19,656 nt of DNA from positions 1-19,656 of the forward strand of contig JBCDCP010000057.1 in NCBI GenBank assembly GCA_039181495.1, written 5' to 3'. The position numbers and the translations under genes are program-made. This document shows positions 15,008 through 19,656 of the stretch, piece by piece (positions within the stretch are counted from its first letter, which is position 1; every line of letters starts with the position of its first letter). The DNA is from JBCDCP01 sp039181495. GTDB taxonomy: Bacteria > Pseudomonadota > Alphaproteobacteria > Rhizobiales > Tepidamorphaceae. The notes below the pieces were generated by a model. The model was not told the DNA's origin. It saw only the letters and a program-made list of their open reading frames with translations, and ran no database searches.

Positions 15008-16624
15008 TCAAACAAGCACGAGGAACAGATCCTTGCTGCGATCATTGAGGCGGCACGCAAGAAGCGTCTCAATCGTCGCGGCTTTATGGAAGGTGCAGTC
15101 GCGGCCGGTCTCGGCCTCACCGCAGCCTCCTCCATGTGGTCCAAGAAGGTCGCCGCTGCTGAGCCGCAGCGAGGCGGGACCTTCCGTGTCGGTGTCCATG
15201 ACGGCAACACGTCGGACTCGATGGACCCCGGCAAGTATCAGGCGGTTGGCGAAATCCAGCTCGCTCATGCTCACCGCAGCTACATGACGCTGATCACCAA
15301 CGAGAACCTGCTTGGCGGCGATCTCGCCGAAAGCTGGGAAGCTCAACCGGGTGCTGCCGAATGGCGCTTCAAGCTCCACGAGAATGTCGAATTCCATTCC
15401 GGCAAAAAGTGCACGTCCGAGGACGTGATCGCATCACTCAATCACCACCGCGATGTGGGTGGCCGCGAGACGACATCGGCCGTTAAGGCGCTCTTGGCTG
15501 AAGTCACCGACATCGCCGCGGATGGCGATTTTGGCGTTGTCATCACGCTTGCCAGCGGCAACGCAGACTTGCCCTATCTGCTGTCGGACTATCACCTGGC
15601 GATCTGCCCGGCCAAGGCCGATGGCACGATCGAATGGGAGTCGATGGACGGTACCGGCCCCTACAAGATTGTCGATCGTGAAGCAGGGGTGAACATCAGG
15701 CTTGAGCGGCATGAGGCGTTCCACCGCGAGGGTGCTTACTTCGACGGCATCGAGATGATCATCCTGAATGATCCAAATGCCCGTCAGACCGCCCTTATCA
15801 CCGGTGATGTCGATGCCGTGACCACGGTCGATCTCAAGACGATCAGCCTGTTGCAGCGCGCACCGGGCATTGAGCTCGACGTCGTGCCGTCGGGCAGCCA
15901 CGTGACGCTGCCGATGTTCACCGACACAGCTCCGTACGATGACAACAATGTCCGGTTGGCGCTGAAATATGCGATCAACCGCGAGGAGATCATCGAGAAG
16001 ATCCTGTTTGGCTATGGCACCATCGGCAACGACTTCCCGATTGCCCCGTCGGTTCCGTTCTGGGCCGATATCGAGCAGCGGGCTTACGATCCGGACAAGG
16101 CGAAGTTCCACCTCAAGGAAGCCGGCATGGACTCCTTGAGCGTCGATCTGTCTGCAGCGGACTCGGTGATGGCTGGTGCTGTTGATATGTGCGTGCTCTA
16201 TGCGGAGCAGGCCAAGGCGGCCGGCATTAACATCAACGTTGTACGTGAGCCGGCCGATGGCTACTGGTCGAATGTCTGGCTCAACAAGCCGTTCGTGTTC
16301 GTTCAGTGGGGCGCACGTCCGACACCGGATGTGATGTACTCGATCGCCTACCGTGAAGGTGCTGACTGGAATGAGAGCCGCTGGGAAAGCCCCCGCTTCA
16401 ATGAGCTTCTCAACCAGGCCAAGGCCGAACTCGATGAAGGCAAACGGCAGGAGATGTACACCGAGATGCACACGCTCTGCCGCGATGAAGGCGGGACGAT
16501 CGTGCCGTTCTTCATCAACCGGACCGGTGCCCGCCGCGAGAATGTTCAGCACCCCGAGAGCATTGCCTCGAACTGGGAGTTGGATGGCGCGCGCGGATAC
16601 GAGCGTTGGTGGTTCACGAGCTAA
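15005..16624 (+). CDS. ABC transporter substrate-binding protein, oligopeptide/opine/nickel family (SBP family 5), Tat-exported
   Basis: Using the TTG at 15005 the protein has 539 residues. It begins with a long charged n-region and a twin-arginine motif, NRRGFME (Arg24-Arg25), then a hydrophobic stretch AVAAGLGLTAASS and a likely cleavage site near AAA/EPQ (50-53), so the mature protein is exported folded to the periplasm. The body shows the family-5 pattern: RGGTFRVG, DLAESWEA, WRFKLHENVEFHSGKKCTSEDV, DGTGPYKI, the NNVRLALKYAINREEI segment and a C-terminal FINRTGARR. It should deliver a small cationic or zwitterionic solute (peptide, opine, betaine-like or sugar acid) to the DppBC-type permease encoded on the other strand. 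It is divergent from the GntR regulator, which links transport to the catabolic operon. The gene ends in two hairpins. Confidence 0.92.
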   Translation: MSNKHEEQILAAIIEAARKKRLNRRGFMEGAVAAGLGLTAASSMWSKKVAAAEPQRGGTFRVGVHDGNTSDSMDPGKYQAVGEIQLAHAHRSYMTLITNENLLGGDLAESWEAQPGAAEWRFKLHENVEFHSGKKCTSEDVIASLNHHRDVGGRETTSAVKALLAEVTDIAADGDFGVVITLASGNADLPYLLSDYHLAICPAKADGTIEWESMDGTGPYKIVDREAGVNIRLERHEAFHREGAYFDGIEMIILNDPNARQTALITGDVDAVTTVDLKTISLLQRAPGIELDVVPSGSHVTLPMFTDTAPYDDNNVRLALKYAINREEIIEKILFGYGTIGNDFPIAPSVPFWADIEQRAYDPDKAKFHLKEAGMDSLSVDLSAADSVMAGAVDMCVLYAEQAKAAGININVVREPADGYWSNVWLNKPFVFVQWGARPTPDVMYSIAYREGADWNESRWESPRFNELLNQAKAELDEGKRQEMYTEMHTLCRDEGGTIVPFFINRTGARRENVQHPESIASNWELDGARGYERWWFTS

Positions 16625-16643
16625 GCTTCGCCACCACCGAAGC
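16625..16643 (+). repeat. Perfect hairpin directly after the solute-binding protein stop codon
   Basis: GCTTCG (16625-16630) pairs with CGAAGC (16638-16643) around a seven-base loop, starting at the base after the TAA. There is no T-run, so it is not a terminator on its own. It may protect the 3' end of the transcript or act with the terminator just downstream. Confidence 0.55.
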
Positions 16644-16657
16644 ACTCACGAAAGACA

Positions 16658-16687
16658 AACCCCGGAGCGTTGGCTCCGGGGTTTTTT
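16658..16687 (+). terminator. Strong intrinsic terminator of the solute-binding protein gene
   Basis: CCCCGGAGC (16660-16668) pairs perfectly with GCTCCGGGG (16673-16681) around a GTTG loop, extended by AA/TT pairs and followed by six T (16682-16687). This is a textbook rho-independent terminator for the plus-strand gene. On the minus strand the trailing bases are TTTGTCTTT, so it could also stop the convergent ATPase transcript with lower efficiency. Confidence 0.93.
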
Positions 16688-16751
16688 GATCGGCCAAAAT
16701 AGCTTGTGAGAGACTGATCTGAACGGTGGATTCAACATCCGTCTAGAAGGA

Positions 16752-18416
16752 TCAGATCTTGCCGCTGGCAGCCTCGCCGACATTGTCAGCACCGCGCTCG
16801 GCCAGTAGTTTGTCGAGCCAGTCCGGGTCCATTTCCGGCACGGACGACAACAGCAGGTCGGTGTATTCGTGGTGCGGCGGTTTGAACATCTCGTCCTTGG
16901 GACCGGCTTCGACGACCTTGCCTTCCTTCATCACCACCACTTCGTCGGCGATCGAGCGCACGGTTGCCAGATCGTGGGTGATGAACATGTAGGCGAGGTT
17001 CATTTCCTTCTGCAGCTTGTCGAGCAGCCGCAGGATCCCCTCTGCCACAAGCTGATCGAGCGCACTCGTCACCTCGTCGCAAATGATAAAGGTGGGCTCG
17101 GCGGCCAGCGCGCGGGCAATGCCGACGCGCTGCTTCTGCCCGCCCGAGAGTTCTGAAGGCAGGCGGTGATAGTAGAGCGAGGGTTCAAGCTCGATCTCAT
17201 CAAGCAGCTGGTCGACCCGCTTTTTAAGATCGGCCCCTGACAGGCCTGAATAGAACTGCAGAGGGCGGCCGATGATCTCACCGATCTTCTTCTTCGGGTT
17301 CAGTGCCGTATCAGCCATCTGATAGATCATCTGCGCCTGGCGCAGCTGGTCCTTGTTGCGGTCCTGATAGCGCTTGGGCAGCGGTGTGCCTTCGAACAGA
17401 ACTTCACCGTCGGTTGGCGGCAATAGGCCGGTAATGCAGCGCGCCGTCGTCGATTTGCCGGAGCCGGATTCGCCGACAACCGCAACCGTACGGCCACGAT
17501 AGATGTCGAAAGAGACATCGTTGAGCACCTGCACCGGACCATAGGATGCCGAGACGTTCTTGACCGAGATGAGCGGTGTTTCCGTCTTTGGCGGTCTTGG
17601 CTTCTGTTTACGTTGGAACGACCGCACAGCCCAAAGCGACTTGGTGTAGTCCTCGGACGGGTTGGCGAGCATTTTGCGGGTTTCGGCCTCTTCGACCTCG
17701 TCTCCCTTCAGCAGTACCTTGATACGGTCAGCCATCTGCGCAACCACCGCGAGATCGTGGGTGATGTAAAGTGCGGCAGTGTCAAACTGATCGACGATGT
17801 CGCGGATGGCCGCCAGCACCTCGATCTGGGTGGTGACATCAAGTGCGGTGGTCGGCTCATCAAAGATGATCAGGTCGGGCCGGCAACTCATCGCCATAGC
17901 AGTCATGGCGCGTTGCAGCTGGCCGCCGGACACCTGGTGGGGATACCGGAAACCGATCTCGTCGGGGTTAGGCAGGCGCAGCCGCGTATAAAGCTCGATG
18001 GCGTCTTCGACCAGGTTGCCCTTGCTGTCGACTTTATGCAGCTGACCACTCTCGGTGTGCTGCTCGATCAGTTTGTGTGCGGGGTTGAACGACGCGGCTG
18101 CCGATTGCGCCACGTAGGCAATGCGGGACCCGCGCAAGGCGCGGCGCTCCGCCCGGGTTGCCGAGGTGAGGTCCATACCGTCGAACAGCACCGAGCCACC
18201 GGAGATGCGACAGCCATCGCGGGTGAAGCCCATCGCTGCCAGACCGATGGTCGATTTGCCGGCGCCGGACTCACCGATAAGCCCCATCACTTCGCCGCGA
18301 TGCAGCGTCAGATCGACGCCGTGGACAATCTCGATCCACTTTTCGTCGGAATAGCCCTCGATGCGGAGGTCCTTGATCTCGAGAAGAACGCTCTTCGCTT
18401 TGCCCTTGTCGCTCAT
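16752..18416 (-). CDS. Dipeptide/oligopeptide-type ABC transporter ATPase with two fused nucleotide-binding domains
   Basis: This 554-residue cytoplasmic protein carries two complete ATPase domains, equivalent to DppD and DppF fused. NBD1 (about 12-265) has Walker A GESGAGKST (48-56), signature SGGQ (163-166), Walker B LIIFDEP with Glu187, and His220. NBD2 (about 282-530) has Walker A GESGSGKST (315-323), signature LSGGQ (423-427), Walker B FIICDE with Glu448, and His481. Both sites look catalytically intact. The ATG at 18416 has GGAG seven bases upstream and follows the permease gene by 28 bases. With the two permeases it would energise uptake of the solute bound by the Tat-exported protein encoded just beyond the shared terminator. 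Confidence 0.94.
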   Translation of the reverse strand: MSDKGKAKSVLLEIKDLRIEGYSDEKWIEIVHGVDLTLHRGEVMGLIGESGAGKSTIGLAAMGFTRDGCRISGGSVLFDGMDLTSATRAERRALRGSRIAYVAQSAAASFNPAHKLIEQHTESGQLHKVDSKGNLVEDAIELYTRLRLPNPDEIGFRYPHQVSGGQLQRAMTAMAMSCRPDLIIFDEPTTALDVTTQIEVLAAIRDIVDQFDTAALYITHDLAVVAQMADRIKVLLKGDEVEEAETRKMLANPSEDYTKSLWAVRSFQRKQKPRPPKTETPLISVKNVSASYGPVQVLNDVSFDIYRGRTVAVVGESGSGKSTTARCITGLLPPTDGEVLFEGTPLPKRYQDRNKDQLRQAQMIYQMADTALNPKKKIGEIIGRPLQFYSGLSGADLKKRVDQLLDEIELEPSLYYHRLPSELSGGQKQRVGIARALAAEPTFIICDEVTSALDQLVAEGILRLLDKLQKEMNLAYMFITHDLATVRSIADEVVVMKEGKVVEAGPKDEMFKPPHHEYTDLLLSSVPEMDPDWLDKLLAERGADNVGEAASGKI

Positions 18417-18444
18417 CTTTTGTCTCCGTTTCGGCCCGAGGGGG

Positions 18445-19506
18445 TCATTCTTTCAGGCCGGATGAGATGTACAGCATCCAGTCGACCACGAAGTTGACCG
18501 CCACAGTCAGCAGCGCAATGGCGGCTGCCGGGATCAGCGGTGTGACCTGGCCGAAGGAAATCATGGTTGCATTGTCGCGCACCATCGAACCCCAGTCTGC
18601 CGTGGGTGGCTGAATGCCCAGCCCAAGGAACGACAGAGCCGAGATTGCCAGGAACACAAAGCAGAAACGCAATCCGAACTCGGCCGCCAAAGGCGCGGTG
18701 ATATTGGGCAGCACTTCGCGGGTGATAACGTACCACGTCGATTCACCGCGCAGGCGTGCGGCCTCAATGTAGTCCATCACTACGATGTTGCCTGCCACCG
18801 CACGTGCGAGGCGGAAGATCAGCGGCGAGTAGAGCAGGGCGATCACCAAAGTCAGATTGACGACGCTGGTGCCAACGATGGTCAGCAGCAGCAGCGCGAA
18901 GATCAACTGCGGGATGGCCAGCAACGTATCAACGATGCGCCCGAGTACCTGATCGACCCAGCCGCCGGTGGCGGCAGCCACGAGCCCGGCAATAGTACCA
19001 ACCAGAAAGGCGAGCGCTGTGGTGATCAGCGCGATGCCGACGGTATTCCTCGCACCGTACACAAGGCGGCTGAACAAGTCGCGACCGAGCTGGTCACCGC
19101 CGAGGATCATGTTCTCGTCGGGCAGGGCAAATGCGCTGCCGACGACTTCAGCCTCACCGAAGGGTGCAATGACCGGTGCGAACACGCCGGCAATGACATA
19201 GGCTATGATCACCAGCATGCCGAAAGCGGCAGTCAATGGCGCGGTTCGCATCAGCTTGGCGCCGCCGGGTGGGAGCACCGCAATCAGCGTTTCGCGGAAG
19301 CTGTAGGACAGGCCGGCTGCCGCAGCCAGGAGTGCCACCCCTATGGTGATATTGACCAGGATCGACGGACCACCAAGCAGACCGGTGATCAGCGAGAAAC
19401 AGGTCAGCGCGAACAGCAGCAGAAGTGCCGTGCGGTATTTGTAGAACGCCGCCACACAGCAGGCGACGATCAGAAACGCATAATAGACGATAACAAATGT
19501 GGTCAT
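18445..19506 (-). CDS. ABC transporter permease, DppC-like, with extra N-terminal membrane segments
   Basis: This 353-residue inner-membrane protein has the DppC/OppC core: a first core helix near 90-113, the periplasmic loop with ILGGDQLGRDLFSRLVYGAR (134-153), further helices, and the cytoplasmic EAA loop beginning DYIEAARLRG (245-254) that contacts the ATPase. Before the core there are about 85 extra residues with three hydrophobic stretches (about 3-20, 26-44 and 50-66). Typical DppC proteins are near 300 residues with only one short cytoplasmic tail there. The ATG at 19506 follows AAGGAG, and this site overlaps the TAA of the upstream permease, implying translational coupling. It pairs with the partial DppB-like permease to form the membrane channel. 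Confidence 0.92.
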   Translation of the reverse strand: MTTFVIVYYAFLIVACCVAAFYKYRTALLLLFALTCFSLITGLLGGPSILVNITIGVALLAAAAGLSYSFRETLIAVLPPGGAKLMRTAPLTAAFGMLVIIAYVIAGVFAPVIAPFGEAEVVGSAFALPDENMILGGDQLGRDLFSRLVYGARNTVGIALITTALAFLVGTIAGLVAAATGGWVDQVLGRIVDTLLAIPQLIFALLLLTIVGTSVVNLTLVIALLYSPLIFRLARAVAGNIVVMDYIEAARLRGESTWYVITREVLPNITAPLAAEFGLRFCFVFLAISALSFLGLGIQPPTADWGSMVRDNATMISFGQVTPLIPAAAIALLTVAVNFVVDWMLYISSGLKE

Positions 19507-19518
19507 GGCTGAGGCTCC

Positions 19519-19656
19519 TTACTTCGGATGCCGCAGCCGCGGGTTCGACAGGATCGCCCCCACATCGGCTATCAGATTGAACAGGATGAATGTCGCAGCA
19601 AAGATCAGGCAACAGGCCTGAACGACCGGAAAGTCGCGTTTCGTCACGCTGTCGAC
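19519..19656 (-). CDS. ABC transporter permease, DppB-like, C-terminal 45 residues only
   Basis: The minus-strand frame is open from the right window edge to a TAA at 19519. It encodes 45 residues that begin VDSVTKRDFPVVQACC, run through one hydrophobic helix and end SNPRLRHPK. The RDFPVVQ motif, final helix and Arg-rich end are the standard C-terminus of DppB/OppB permeases. The rest of the gene lies outside the window. It stands immediately before the DppC-like gene, the normal order in such operons. Confidence 0.88.
   Translation of the reverse strand, partial: VDSVTKRDFPVVQACCLIFAATFILFNLIADVGAILSNPRLRHPK

Noticed and set aside
15434..16645. A 403-residue open frame on the minus strand
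   Set aside because: It lies entirely opposite the solute-binding protein gene, which has a signal peptide, family motifs and a terminator; the minus-strand protein has no recognisable domain and is a product of high GC.
17613..18497. A 294-residue open frame on the plus strand
   Set aside because: It is antisense to the first ATPase domain and has no motif or ribosome-binding site.

Overview
The window is GC-rich, tightly packed bacterial DNA. It looks like a catabolic island with its own transport from an alphaproteobacterium (Hyphomicrobiales, Rhodobacterales or Rhodospirillales type). That placement is inferred from gene content (COG3618 amidohydrolase, several SDRs, a non-pyrrolysine MttB homologue, a Tat-exported oligopeptide/opine-type binding protein), codon use and GC; no rRNA or tRNA marker is present. 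I see no insertion sequence, prophage, CRISPR array or RNA gene. No gene-free stretch exceeds 300 bases.

Region A (2-3841, + strand) is a run of hydrolases: a COG3618 TIM-barrel amidohydrolase cut by the left edge, a metallo-beta-lactamase-fold lactonase-like protein, a fusion of an SMP-30/gluconolactonase beta-propeller with an isochorismatase-like domain, and a RidA-family protein. Three unrelated folds known for lactone hydrolysis lie in consecutive genes. Two proteins lack a hallmark catalytic residue: Cys to Ser in the isochorismatase domain and Arg to Ala in the RidA protein.

Region B (3939-7135) holds a ferritin-like four-helix protein (-), an SDR (-), and a divergent + strand pair: a DHRS6-like SDR and an FAH-family hydrolase. 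That pair matches the last two steps of the non-phosphorylating L-fucose pathway (2-keto-3-deoxy-L-fuconate dehydrogenase, then 2,4-diketo-3-deoxy-L-fuconate hydrolase). A COG3618 lactonase and a further SDR would fit the same pathway, but no fuconate dehydratase is visible.

Region C (14754 down to 7161, - strand) is a compact seven-gene operon: GntR/FCD regulator, DHDPS/aldolase-family lyase, PuuC-like aldehyde dehydrogenase, MttB-family (trimethylamine methyltransferase-like) protein, two tandem SDRs, and a DAO-type FAD oxidoreductase. Four junctions are ATGA stop/start overlaps and a fifth is an 11-base overlap. The set suggests a catabolic route for an N-methylated or amine-bearing carboxylate, with dealkylation or oxidation, dehydrogenation, lyase cleavage or dehydration, and aldehyde oxidation. 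The substrate cannot be read from sequence.

Region D (14755-19656) is the uptake system. A Tat-exported family-5 solute-binding protein (+) is divergent from the GntR gene and shares a 250-base control region with candidate GntR operators. It ends at a strong terminator and faces a convergent - strand set: partial DppB-like permease, DppC-like permease with extra N-terminal membrane segments, and a fused two-NBD ATPase. The most unusual items are the propeller-hydrolase fusion, the lone MttB homologue inside an amine-oxidation/lyase operon with no visible corrinoid partner, and the cluster of three lactonase folds.
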